Source of the DNA: Pseudomonadota bacterium
GTDB lineage: Bacteria > Pseudomonadota > Gammaproteobacteria > Burkholderiales > Burkholderiaceae
Direction of reading: 5' to 3'
NCBI GenBank assembly: GCA_029777935.1
Contig: JAKORH010000160.1
Span: 1 to 9,877 of the forward strand
DNA: 9,877 nucleotides
The notes beneath the pieces were generated by a model. It was not told where the DNA came from, did no database searches, and worked only from the letters and a program-made list of their open reading frames with translations. This document shows, piece after piece, positions 1 through 6,197 of this stretch (positions are counted from its first letter, which is position 1; each line of letters opens with the position of its first letter). The position numbers were made by a program, and so were the translations under genes.

Positions 1-648
1 CAGGATGGCCTTGATGATCTGCACCCAGGTCGTGGCCACCATGCCGCCGAACAGCACATAGGCGAGCATCAGCACGCCCACGGTAATCACCGACACTTCG
101 TAGTCGATGCCGATCAGCGTCTTGATCAGCACGCCGGCGCCGACCATCTGCGCGGTCAGGTAGAACGTCGACACGGTGATCGTCGACAACGCGCCGACGA
201 CGCGGGTCTTCTTCGGGTCGTTGCGGTAGGCGAGGATGTCCGACAGCGTGTACTTGCCGATGTTGCGGCACGGCTCGGCGATGACCAGCAGCACGGTGAT
301 GTAGGCGACCAGCCAGCCGACCGAGTACATGAAGCCGTCGTAGCCGTACAGCGAGATCAGGCCGGCGATGCCGAGGAACGACGCGGCCGACAGATAGTCG
401 CCGGCGATCGCCCAGCCATTTTGCAGACCCGAGACGCCGCCGCCGGCGGCGTAGAAGTCGGCCGCCGTCTTGACGCGCTTCGCCGCCAGGTAGGTCACGT
501 ACATCGTGACGGCGATGATCGCGGCAAAGACCGCGAACGTGAGCCAGCGCCATTCGGGAGCCACGGCGCCCTGCGCCAGCGCCGGCATCGCCACGAGCGG
601 AAGTGCCAGGCCGCCGGCGGCCAGATAGAGTGCTTTCTTCCTGTCCAT
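1..648 (-). CDS. actP: Cation/acetate symporter ActP, N-terminal 216 residues (3' end beyond window)
   Basis: ActP is a sodium:solute symporter (SSS) family inner-membrane permease that brings acetate and related short monocarboxylates into the cell with a cation. Residues 1-26 look like a cleavable signal peptide (MDRKK, a hydrophobic run, then ALAQG), as in known ActP proteins. Membrane segments follow at about 35-55, 78-100, 106-124, 148-178 and 186-206. Family motifs are DFYAAGG (64-70), LQNGWAIAGDYLSAASFLGI (75-94), AQMVGAG (166-172) and FGGMVATTWVQIIKA (200-214), which matches E. coli ActP almost exactly as I recall it. The ATG at 648 follows a GGGAGG Shine-Dalgarno that adjoins the yjcH stop, with 3 bp between the genes, so the two are translationally coupled. 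The frame is open to base 1, so more than half the protein lies outside. Substrate choice within SSS is inferred from these motifs and the yjcH neighbour. Confidence 0.93.
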   Translation of the reverse strand, partial: MDRKKALYLAAGGLALPLVAMPALAQGAVAPEWRWLTFAVFAAIIAVTMYVTYLAAKRVKTAADFYAAGGGVSGLQNGWAIAGDYLSAASFLGIAGLISLYGYDGFMYSVGWLVAYITVLLVIAEPCRNIGKYTLSDILAYRNDPKKTRVVGALSTITVSTFYLTAQMVGAGVLIKTLIGIDYEVSVITVGVLMLAYVLFGGMVATTWVQIIKAIL

Positions 649-651
649 CGC

Positions 652-984
652 CTACCTCCCGATCTTCTCGGCTTCGCGGACCAGTTCGGCCGCCATCGCG
701 TCGAATGCCTTCGCCTTTGCCGTGTAGTAGAAAGCGATGCCCCAGGCGACTACGAACTGCGAAAGCGCGAAGAGGATGCCGACGTTGACGACGCCGTAGA
801 CCTTGATCTTGTAAATGTCGGTGAAGTAGGCGGCGCCGATCGGCAGCAGGAAGTAGTAGATCAGCGAAAACACCATCAGGCCGGTGAGAAAGCTGACCTT
901 CTTCGCGTGCAGTCTCTGAAAGCGCGGATCGGCGTCGATCGCGGCCCAGTTGTATGCCGGGATCGCCGGTGTTGCTGCAGACAT
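652..984 (-). CDS. yjcH: DUF485 family small membrane protein YjcH
   Basis: This 110-residue inner-membrane protein of the DUF485/YjcH family is nearly always encoded just before actP; its biochemical role is not established, and an accessory role for the permease is an inference from that pairing. Two transmembrane helices are visible, at about 31-55 (VSFLTGLMVFSLIYYFLLPI) and 63-87 (YGVVNVGILFALSQFVVAW), with a hydrophilic N-terminus and a charged C-terminal tail rich in A, E and K. The length matches the family (about 100 residues). The start is the ATG at 984 because GGGAGA lies 6 bp upstream and the protein then begins MSAATPAIPAYNW; the frame also continues upstream to a TTG at 1041, but that stretch has no family-like sequence. 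The TAG stop lies 3 bp before the actP ATG. Confidence 0.92.
   Translation of the reverse strand: MSAATPAIPAYNWAAIDADPRFQRLHAKKVSFLTGLMVFSLIYYFLLPIGAAYFTDIYKIKVYGVVNVGILFALSQFVVAWGIAFYYTAKAKAFDAMAAELVREAEKIGR
653..660 (-). promoter_or_regulatory. actP ribosome-binding site joined to the yjcH stop codon
   Basis: On the minus strand the order is GGGAGG, then the yjcH TAG stop, then GCG, then the actP ATG. The strong Shine-Dalgarno lies within the last codons of yjcH, so ribosomes finishing yjcH are placed to restart on actP. Confidence 0.75.
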
Positions 985-1036
985 AGGTGTTCTCCCAGAA
1001 TGAACGAACTGCGGTGACGTTCCGCTCTGCGGCGGC

Positions 1037-1069
1037 TGCAACGACTACGCCGGGCAAACTACCGGGCAA
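1037..1069 (-). promoter_or_regulatory. Possible sigma-54-like promoter and paired 8-bp direct repeat upstream of yjcH-actP
   Basis: Reading the minus strand toward yjcH, a GG (1051-1050) and a GC (1039-1038) are separated by exactly 10 bases, the spacing of -24/-12 promoters. The -12 half (TTGCA) fits the consensus well, while the -24 half (CGGCGT against TGGCAC) fits poorly. A start would fall near 1026, about 42 bp before the yjcH ATG. Just upstream CCGGGCAA occurs twice on the plus strand (1050-1057 and 1062-1069), 12 bp apart, and could be a regulator site. In GC-rich DNA the GG-N10-GC spacing arises easily by chance. No convincing sigma-70 promoter was found between 985 and 1209. Confidence 0.22.
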
Positions 1070-1083
1070 TGCTTGCGTCAGTC

Positions 1084-1146
1084 TTACGCTCGCGACTGCG
1101 GCGCAATCTGCACCGGGCCGCGCGCCGGCAGCTTGATCTCGATCAT
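1084..1146 (-). CDS. Possible 20-residue small ORF in the slt-yjcH spacer
   Basis: A short minus-strand frame from an ATG at 1146 to a TAA at 1084 reads MIEIKLPARGPVQIAPQSRA. Nearly all codons end in G or C, like real genes here, and the frame remains open 12 codons upstream of the ATG to a TGA at 1185. There is no clear Shine-Dalgarno (upstream is only GCAGCGGGCGCGC) and I do not recognise the product. It could be a small protein, the remnant of a lost gene, or chance. It is listed because it is the only coding-like sequence in this 225-bp spacer. Confidence 0.15.
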   Translation of the reverse strand: MIEIKLPARGPVQIAPQSRA

Positions 1147-1209
1147 GCGCGCCCGCTGCCGCGTCGCGCTGTCAGCAGGGCGTCAGCTTCGGCGTCCCGT
1201 GTTTGAGGG

Positions 1210-3222
1210 TCAGGGCAGGTCGGTCGACCCTGCCGGCTTCGGCGCGATGATGCCGAGCCGCGCCTTCAGCGACTGCGCCTTGTTCTCGAACAGCGCGGCG
1301 TAGTACACGGTGTTGGACATCACGTTCTTCACGTAGGTGCGCGTCTCGTTGAACGGGATGGTTTCGGCGAAGATCGCGCCTTCGACCGGCCGCGGCAGCA
1401 GCGCGCGCCACTGGCGCGGCCGACCCGGTCCGGCGTTGTAGGCCGCGGTGGCGAGCACCGGATTGCCGTCGAGATCGTCGAGCACCATGCGCAGGTAGCC
1501 GGTGCCCAGCCGCAGATTGACCTCGACGTCGGTGATGCGAGACGGCAGGAAATCGCTCATGCCGACCTTGCGCGCCACGTAACGCGCGGTCGAGGGCATC
1601 AGCTGCATCAGCCCCTGCGCGCCGGCACTGGACCGGATGTCGGGGATGAAGCGCGACTCCTGACGGATCAGGCCGTAGACCCAGGTCTCGTCCAGTCCCG
1701 ACGCGTGCGCGCTCGCGGTCAGCTCGGTGCGGTGCGGTGCCGGGAAACGCTGCGTGAAATCGAACTCGACCCGTGTGCGATCCGAGGTCGAGATCATGCG
1801 ATCGAGCACGCCGGCGCTGCGCGCGTACTCGGCCGCGGCCAGCAGTTGCCGGTCGTCCATGCCGCGCAGTTGCCAGTTCCATTCGCGGTGGCCCTCGGCG
1901 CGCAGCCCGAGGCGGTAGAAGGCCAGCGCGCGCGCAAACCCGGGCCGCTCGGCCATGGCCTCAATTTCTTCCGGTTCGGGCTCGGCCGCACGCGGCGGCA
2001 CGACGATCGGCAGTCCCAGTTCCTCGGCCGCCAGCTTGCCGTAGAAATCAAATCGGCCCGCGATCGCTTGCAGCAGTTCGGCCGCGTCGGCGTCGCGGTG
2101 CTCGGCCAGCAGTGCGCGTGCGTGCCAGTAGACCCAGGCCGGCTCGCGTGCCAGTGCAGGCGGCATGCGTTCGATCGCCGATCGCACCATGCGCCAGTCC
2201 GGGCCGTCGGCACCGCCGCGCAGCGCGGCGCGCACCTGCCACTCGAGCACCTCGTCGGCGCGCACTGCATCGGGGCCGATGCCGACGTGCTCGCCGCCGC
2301 GGCGGTACCAGTCGACCGCTTCCGGCGCGAGCTTCAGCGCCGCCATGTGGCCGATGCGGCCCCAGACGATGCCGCGCTGCTCCGGCGTCAGGTGCAGGTT
2401 CAGCGCCGCGGCGAAGCGCGCGGCCTGCGCCGCATCGTCACGCGCCAGCCGCGCAATGGCCACCAGCGCCAGTTCGCGCTGTGCCTGCGTCAGTCGCCGT
2501 TCATGGGTGCCGAGGAACGCGGCCGGCCGATCGATCGCCTGCGCCACCAGCGACTGCGTTGCGCCTGGCGCCGCGGCGGCCATGCGCTTGGCGGTCGCGA
2601 GCTGGCTCTGTTCGACCAGCGCACGCACGCGCTCCCAGACCGAAATGTGGCCGTCTTCCAGCAGCGCATCGGTCAGCGCGACGCAAGCCTCGGTGCCGGA
2701 TTCGCGGGTGGCCGCGAGCAACAGGCGCGCTTGGCGGGCGATCGGCTCGGTGCGTCCCTCGCGCAGATAGCGCGCCAGCATCGAATAGCAGCGGATCTGC
2801 GCGTCGTCGCCCCACACGAGCGCCGGCAGCGCGCGTTCAAACGCGTCGAAGTCGCGCCGCGCGCCGAGCGCGAGCAGCCATTCGAGCCGCAGGCGGTCGG
2901 CCACATACGTGCCCGGATGGCGCGCGAAGAAGTCGGCGACGTCGGCGTCCACGCGCGCCGCGTCGTCCGTGCGCAACCGCAGTGCGAGCTGCCAGAACTC
3001 GACGTACGCTTCCAGCGGATGACCGGCGGTGCGCGCGGCGAGCAGCGCCAGCCGCTCGCGATCGCCGACGCGGTAGGCCTCGCGCGCAGCGAGGAACGCG
3101 TCGTCGGCCGACATCGACTCGATGCGGGCCGGCGCGGGCGGCCGCGCCGTAGCGTCGACAGGTGAGTCCGCGATGCAGAGCGCGGCGATCGCGGCAAGGA
3201 AGACGGCACGGCGTAATAACAT
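1210..3222 (-). CDS. slt: Soluble lytic murein transglycosylase (Slt70 type)
   Basis: This periplasmic enzyme cleaves the MurNAc-GlcNAc bond of peptidoglycan and leaves a 1,6-anhydro-MurNAc end; it takes part in wall recycling and remodelling. From the ATG at 3222 it is 670 residues, close to E. coli Slt (645). It starts with a signal peptide (MLLRRAVFLAAIAALCIADS). A long alpha-helical, Ala/Arg-rich superhelical domain follows to about residue 490, and then the lysozyme-like catalytic domain. In that domain are the catalytic Glu522 in GLIRQESRF, GLMQLMP at 537-543, NLRLGTGYL and AAYNAGPGR from 593, the standard goose-lysozyme-type motifs. The C-terminal NETRTYVKNV motif is also typical of Slt. 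A GTG at 3231 (three residues longer) is an alternative start; neither has a strong ribosome site. It is divergent from the cyclo-ligase gene with only 32 bp between starts. Confidence 0.92.
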   Translation of the reverse strand: MLLRRAVFLAAIAALCIADSPVDATARPPAPARIESMSADDAFLAAREAYRVGDRERLALLAARTAGHPLEAYVEFWQLALRLRTDDAARVDADVADFFARHPGTYVADRLRLEWLLALGARRDFDAFERALPALVWGDDAQIRCYSMLARYLREGRTEPIARQARLLLAATRESGTEACVALTDALLEDGHISVWERVRALVEQSQLATAKRMAAAAPGATQSLVAQAIDRPAAFLGTHERRLTQAQRELALVAIARLARDDAAQAARFAAALNLHLTPEQRGIVWGRIGHMAALKLAPEAVDWYRRGGEHVGIGPDAVRADEVLEWQVRAALRGGADGPDWRMVRSAIERMPPALAREPAWVYWHARALLAEHRDADAAELLQAIAGRFDFYGKLAAEELGLPIVVPPRAAEPEPEEIEAMAERPGFARALAFYRLGLRAEGHREWNWQLRGMDDRQLLAAAEYARSAGVLDRMISTSDRTRVEFDFTQRFPAPHRTELTASAHASGLDETWVYGLIRQESRFIPDIRSSAGAQGLMQLMPSTARYVARKVGMSDFLPSRITDVEVNLRLGTGYLRMVLDDLDGNPVLATAAYNAGPGRPRQWRALLPRPVEGAIFAETIPFNETRTYVKNVMSNTVYYAALFENKAQSLKARLGIIAPKPAGSTDLP

Positions 3223-3254
3223 CAGGGTCACTTTCTAGCACGCGGCGCGCGACG

Positions 3255-3830
3255 ATGGCGGCGAACACGATCGGCCGGAAGGGGTCCGATGCTGAACGGG
3301 GCGGCATGCGCGCGCGTTTACTGGCGGCGCGCATGAACCTGGATGACCGCGCCGATCGCGAGCGCGTGCTGGTCAATCGCGTGTCGCGCTGGCTGCATAC
3401 GATGCCAGTGACGCGGCTGGCCTTCTACTGGCCCACGCGCGGCGAGCCGAACCTGACGCCGATGATCACCGCCTGGCTGGCCGAAGACGCTGCGCGCGAA
3501 GCGGGGCTGCCGGTCGTGGTGGGCGAACTGCTCGAGTTCGCGCCATGGACACCGAAGACGCCGATGGAGCCGGGCGCGTATGACATCCAGGTGCCGGCGT
3601 CGAAGAAGCGCATGAAGCCGCAGTTGCTGCTGATCCCGTGCCTGGGCATCGACGAAAACCGCTATCGCCTCGGCTACGGAGGCGGCTTCTACGATCGCAC
3701 GCTGGCCTGCCTGTCACCGCGGCCGGTCACTGTGGGCATCGGCTTCGAGTGTTCGCGCCTGCACTCGATCAAGCCCAAGCTGCACGACATCCGCCTCGAT
3801 CTGGCGCTGACGGAGGGGGGGTCTCTCTAG
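3255..3830 (+). CDS. ygfA: 5-formyltetrahydrofolate cyclo-ligase (5,10-methenyl-THF synthetase)
   Basis: This cytoplasmic enzyme uses ATP to convert 5-formyl-THF to 5,10-methenyl-THF and so returns a storage or inhibitory folate to the one-carbon pool. The product is 191 residues, normal for the family. Visible motifs are FYWPTRGEPNL (57-67), the conserved IPCLGID (127-133), and the Gly-rich RLGYGGGFYDR (138-148) at the nucleotide/folate site, followed by HDIRLD near the C-terminus. The ATG at 3255 is preferred because it keeps the basic N-terminal helix; an ATG at 3306 (MRARLLAARMNLDD) is possible, and neither has a clear Shine-Dalgarno. The stop (TAG, 3828-3830) is preceded by a run of seven G and runs straight into a 7-bp tandem repeat. 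Any promoter must overlap the 5' end of slt, because the divergent gap is only 32 bp. Confidence 0.92.
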   Translation: MAANTIGRKGSDAERGGMRARLLAARMNLDDRADRERVLVNRVSRWLHTMPVTRLAFYWPTRGEPNLTPMITAWLAEDAAREAGLPVVVGELLEFAPWTPKTPMEPGAYDIQVPASKKRMKPQLLLIPCLGIDENRYRLGYGGGFYDRTLACLSPRPVTVGIGFECSRLHSIKPKLHDIRLDLALTEGGSL

Positions 3831-3943
3831 GATCGAGGATCGAGGATTGTGGATTGAGCCGACCTCGGCGTGCATGGGGCGGCGCCAATCGCTGCGGCGG
3901 CGACATGCTCTGGTGAACTCGATCCTCGATCCTCAATCCTCAA
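3829..3943. repeat. Inverted pair of 7-bp tandem repeat arrays (GGATCGA type) between convergent genes
   Basis: The left array, 3830-3857, has four abutting 7-bp units: GGATCGA, GGATCGA, GGATTGT, GGATTGA. The right array, 3919-3939, has the complementary units TCGATCC, TCGATCC, TCAATCC and then a partial TCAA. The best exact pairing is 16 bp (AGGATCGAGGATCGAG, 3829-3844, with 3918-3933); pairing from the outer ends inward gives 21 bp with three mismatches. About 60 bp without repeats lies between. The left array begins on the last base of the cyclo-ligase stop codon and the right array runs into the LysR stop codon, so the element fills the spacer exactly. It could act as a two-way terminator hairpin, but no U-tract follows. 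No ORF within it is convincing. Confidence 0.85.
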
Positions 3944-4908
3944 GTCAATCGCATCGGTCCCCGCTTGAACTCATCAAGCAGCCACTGCGTGAACGTGGCC
4001 ACATGAGGCAGGCGGGCGCGGTCGGGGTTGACGATCAGGAAATAGCGATAGCCGGTCTGCATGCGCCGATGCGGAAACGGCGTGGCGAGGTCGCCGCTGG
4101 CGACCGAATCTTCGATCAGCGGCGAGCGCCCCATCACCGCGCCCTGGCCGCGAATCGCCGCCTGCACCGCCTGGTCGATGTACGAGAACATCATGCGCCC
4201 GCCGGCCGGTGCCTGCGGCGGCACGCCCGCAGCTTCGAACCAGCGCTGCCAGTTGGCGACCAGTGCGCTCGGCGTCGACTCGTCGAGTTCGAGCAGCGGC
4301 AGGCGGTACAGATCGGCCGGCGTGTTCAGCGTGACGCGCGTGCGTTCGAGAAGGCGGTTGCTGACTGCCGGCGTCACGGATTCCTCGAGCAGTTCGATCG
4401 CCCCACCCGGCACCGGCGTGCGTTCCGGATGACACCAGCGGATCGCGACATCGACCCCTTCCTTCTGCAGATCGATGAAGCGGTCGGCCGCGTCGATGCG
4501 AATCTCGATCTCGGGATGCTCGCGCTGGAAAGCCGCGAGCCGCGGGACCAGCCACAGCGATGCAAATGATGCATACGTGGTCAGCGTCAGCCGCGGCGAC
4601 TGGTCGATGCCGCGGATCTCGTCGACGCTGCGGTCGACTGCGGCCAGCGCGGACTGCACCGCGCGATACAGGCGCTGGCCCGCGTCGGTCAACTCGAGCG
4701 CGCGCGTGCGGCGCACGAACAGCGCCTTGCCCACCTGGCGCTCCAGCGCGCCGATCTGGCGGCTGATCGACGACTGCGTCAGCGCGAGTTCATCGGCGGC
4801 GAGCGTGAACGACAGCCGCCGCGCGGCGGCCTCGAAGCCGCGCAGCGTCGCCAGTTGAATCGGGCGCCGCCGGCGCGGGCCGGCGCGCGTGGGCGAGCGC
4901 GGAATCAT
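3940..4908 (-). CDS. LysR-type transcriptional regulator (GcvA-like)
   Basis: A 322-residue LysR-family DNA-binding regulator. The winged helix-turn-helix is at about residues 18-78: LRGFEAAARRLSFTLAADEL, then LTQSSISRQIGALERQVGKA, then FVRRTRALELTDAG. The rest is a periplasmic-binding-protein-like effector domain with PRLTLTTYASFASLWLVPRL near its start and DVAIRW near 155-160, the pattern of the GcvA/AmpR-like subgroup. The ligand is unknown. The ATG at 4908 is chosen because a plausible promoter (-10 ends at 4915) leaves little or no leader, and a candidate LysR-type site at 4921-4937 would lie inside the gene if upstream starts (4923, 4995) were used. It is divergent from the DUF2917-GST-GST operon, its most likely target together with its own gene. 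The N-terminus is unusually Arg/Pro-rich (residues 8-16). Confidence 0.9.
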   Translation of the reverse strand: MIPRSPTRAGPRRRRPIQLATLRGFEAAARRLSFTLAADELALTQSSISRQIGALERQVGKALFVRRTRALELTDAGQRLYRAVQSALAAVDRSVDEIRGIDQSPRLTLTTYASFASLWLVPRLAAFQREHPEIEIRIDAADRFIDLQKEGVDVAIRWCHPERTPVPGGAIELLEESVTPAVSNRLLERTRVTLNTPADLYRLPLLELDESTPSALVANWQRWFEAAGVPPQAPAGGRMMFSYIDQAVQAAIRGQGAVMGRSPLIEDSVASGDLATPFPHRRMQTGYRYFLIVNPDRARLPHVATFTQWLLDEFKRGPMRLT

Positions 4909-4914
4909 GGTCCG

Positions 4915-4943
4915 ACCATACATGCGATCGGTGCATGCATCAA
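4915..4943 (-). promoter_or_regulatory. Candidate promoter of the LysR-type gene
   Basis: On the minus strand TTGATG (4943-4938) and TATGGT (4920-4915) are separated by 17 bp, and each matches the sigma-70 consensus at four of six positions. The predicted start falls at about the ATG at 4908, which would give a leaderless or nearly leaderless mRNA and would explain the lack of a Shine-Dalgarno. The dyad at 4921-4937 fills the spacer between the two hexamers. Confidence 0.35.
4921..4937. promoter_or_regulatory. Candidate LysR-type binding site (T-N11-A dyad)
   Basis: CATGC, seven bases (GATCGGT), GCATG forms an inverted repeat holding the T-N11-A core (T4923, A4935) typical of LysR-type recognition sites. 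Its centre (4929) lies about 65 bp before the start predicted for the DUF2917 operon, the usual place for an LTTR activation site, and it also lies within the promoter of the regulator gene. Binding is inferred from sequence and position only. Confidence 0.45.
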
Positions 4944-4958
4944 TTGCGGACTTTTCGT

Positions 4959-4987
4959 TTGTCGCGACCGGCGCGCCGGCATCTAAT
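4959..4987 (+). promoter_or_regulatory. Candidate sigma-70 promoter of the DUF2917-GST-GST operon
   Basis: TTGTCG (4959-4964; four of six consensus matches) and TCTAAT (4982-4987; five of six) are separated by the ideal 17 bp. The predicted start is near 4994, leaving a leader of about 34 nt that contains the GGAGG ribosome site at 5018-5022. Confidence 0.45.
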
Positions 4988-5027
4988 GCCTGCATGCCGC
5001 AAGGCGATTCACGCAGTGGAGGTTGTC

Positions 5028-5525
5028 ATGCTGGGCGAATGGGGACCTGTGACATCGCGGACGATCGATCTCGATCATGAGCAGTTGCTGGCGCTGGACG
5101 GCCGGCGTGGCACGCGCGTCAAGGTGATTTACGGCGGCGTCTGGCTCACCGAGGAAGGCGAGCCCGGCGATATGTTCGCGCTGGGCGGAGAAGAGGTCGC
5201 GCTGCTGCGCAGCCGGCGCGCGCTGCTCGAAGGGCTGGGTGCGACGCGGGTGGAAGTCATCGAGCCCGTGCGCGGCGGCGGCCTGCGGCGCCTCGCGCGC
5301 CGCATCCGCGATGCCGCTGAGGGGCTCGATTACTTGACTACCCTCGCGCTGCGCGCTTGTGGAATCGCCCTTGGGGCGGCCCGGCGGGCTCATGCGGCGG
5401 CATGGGTGCCGCACGTGCCGCGCGGCACGCTGGCCGCGCTCGCCGCCGTGGTTGGCGTAGCGATTCCGTTGCTGATCGCGGTCGGCATCACGTCGAGCGC
5501 CGCGGTGCTGGCCCGGTACATGTGA
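5028..5525 (+). CDS. DUF2917 domain protein with C-terminal membrane segment
   Basis: A 165-residue protein of unknown function. Residues 12-80 match the DUF2917 pattern as I know it: a small beta-rich domain with RVKVIYGGVWLTEEGEPGDMFALGGEEV, quoted as RVKVIYGGVWLT (30-41) followed by GEPGDMFALGGEEV (44-57), somewhat cupin-like in its turns. An Arg-rich linker (82-95), an Ala-rich helix (105-126) and a hydrophobic segment at 134-162 follow, so the C-terminus is probably membrane-anchored. The ATG at 5028 is chosen for the GGAGG 5 bp upstream; the frame is open further up, but without family-like sequence. It is first in a plus-strand operon with two GST genes (13-bp gap to the next) and divergent from the LysR regulator. 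Codons 112-122 coincide with a 32-bp repeat that is also found at 6858-6889. The function cannot be assigned from sequence. Confidence 0.8.
   Translation: MLGEWGPVTSRTIDLDHEQLLALDGRRGTRVKVIYGGVWLTEEGEPGDMFALGGEEVALLRSRRALLEGLGATRVEVIEPVRGGGLRRLARRIRDAAEGLDYLTTLALRACGIALGAARRAHAAAWVPHVPRGTLAALAAVVGVAIPLLIAVGITSSAAVLARYM
5361..5392 (+). repeat. Dispersed 32-bp palindromic repeat, copy 1 (inside coding sequence)
   Basis: The core GGAATCGCCCTTGGGGCGG (5361-5379) is followed by CCCGGCGGGCTCA (5380-5392). It matches 6889-6858 on the other strand at 30 of 32 positions. CGCCC (5366-5370) can pair with GGGCG (5374-5378) across a 3-nt loop, and GCCC (5379-5382) with GGGC (5386-5389), giving two adjacent small hairpins as in REP-like elements. 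It lies in frame within the DUF2917 gene and codes for GIALGAARRAH. Confidence 0.7.
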
Positions 5526-5538
5526 AGGCCGCCTCGGC

Positions 5539-6171
5539 ATGCTGACCTTGTACGGCGCCAAGGGCTCGGGCGCGGCGGCGATCGAAGCGGCGCTGTGCTT
5601 GATCGGCGCCGACTACCGGGTTGTGGAAGCCGCGTCGTGGCTGCCCGGCCCGGGGCGAGAGGAACTGCAGCGCGTCAATCCGCTCGCGCAGGTGCCCACG
5701 CTGGTGTGCGATGACGGCGCAGTGTTGACCGAGTCGAGCGCAATCCTGATCGAACTGGCGCTGCGCCATCCGGAAGCCGGCCTGCTGCCCGCGCTCGAGA
5801 CGCGCCGCGCGCAGGCGATCCGCGGCCTGGCGTACCTGACCGGCAACTGCTACGCGGCGATCGGAGTAATCGACTACCCGGAGCGCTGGTGCTCGCCGTG
5901 CGACGACGAGACGGCCAGGCGCATCGTCGCCGGCACGCGATCGCGGCTGCACCGCTTGTGGGATATCTTCGCCGATGCGTTCGCTGCCGCGCCGTTCCTG
6001 AACGGCGAGCGGCTCGGTGCGCTCGACCTGCTGGCCGCCGTCGTCTCGCGCTGGTCCGGTGCGCGCGCGCACCTGAAGCTCAGCCGCCCGCGCTTCTACG
6101 CGCTGCTGGACACGATCGAATGCGCGCCGCGCGTCGCGGCCGTATTCGAGGCGCACTGGCCGACGCAGTGA
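5539..6171 (+). CDS. Glutathione S-transferase family protein (first of two)
   Basis: A 210-residue cytoplasmic GST-fold protein, the normal family length. The thioredoxin-like N-terminal domain (about 1-78) has LTLYGAKGSGAAAIEAAL, with Ser10 near the usual catalytic Ser/Cys position, then NPLAQVPTLV (48-57) with the cis-proline Val-Pro, and LTESSAIL (63-70), the glutathione-contacting Glu-Ser pair. An all-alpha C-terminal domain (about 87-205) follows, including NGERLGALDLLAAVV, the N-capping and hydrophobic-staple region of GSTs. The substrate is unknown; the active-site loop (GAKGSG) is not that of a well-defined class. The ATG at 5539 comes 13 bp after the DUF2917 stop, with GAAGG some 10 bp upstream, consistent with one operon. 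The second GST gene begins 26 bp after its stop. Confidence 0.85.
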   Translation: MLTLYGAKGSGAAAIEAALCLIGADYRVVEAASWLPGPGREELQRVNPLAQVPTLVCDDGAVLTESSAILIELALRHPEAGLLPALETRRAQAIRGLAYLTGNCYAAIGVIDYPERWCSPCDDETARRIVAGTRSRLHRLWDIFADAFAAAPFLNGERLGALDLLAAVVSRWSGARAHLKLSRPRFYALLDTIECAPRVAAVFEAHWPTQ

Positions 6172-6197
6172 AATCCGATTTCCCGCGAGGAGGCACC

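Noticed and set aside
1705..3165. Long plus-strand open frames (486 and 459 codons) opposite the transglycosylase gene
   Set aside because: They are Arg/Ala/Pro-rich shadows produced by GC-rich codon use of the real minus-strand gene, with no recognisable motif; the minus strand has a clear signal peptide and catalytic domain.
3829..3943. CRISPR array
   Set aside because: The units are 7 bp, abut without spacers and are arranged in opposite orientation, unlike CRISPR repeats.
3847..4569. A 240-codon plus-strand frame running from the heptamer spacer through the LysR-type gene
   Set aside because: It is antisense to a well-supported regulator, basic and low in complexity, with no ribosome site.
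5889..6197. N-terminal extension of the second GST
   Set aside because: It overlaps the first GST gene out of frame, and a strong GAGGAGG site sits before the GTG at 6198.
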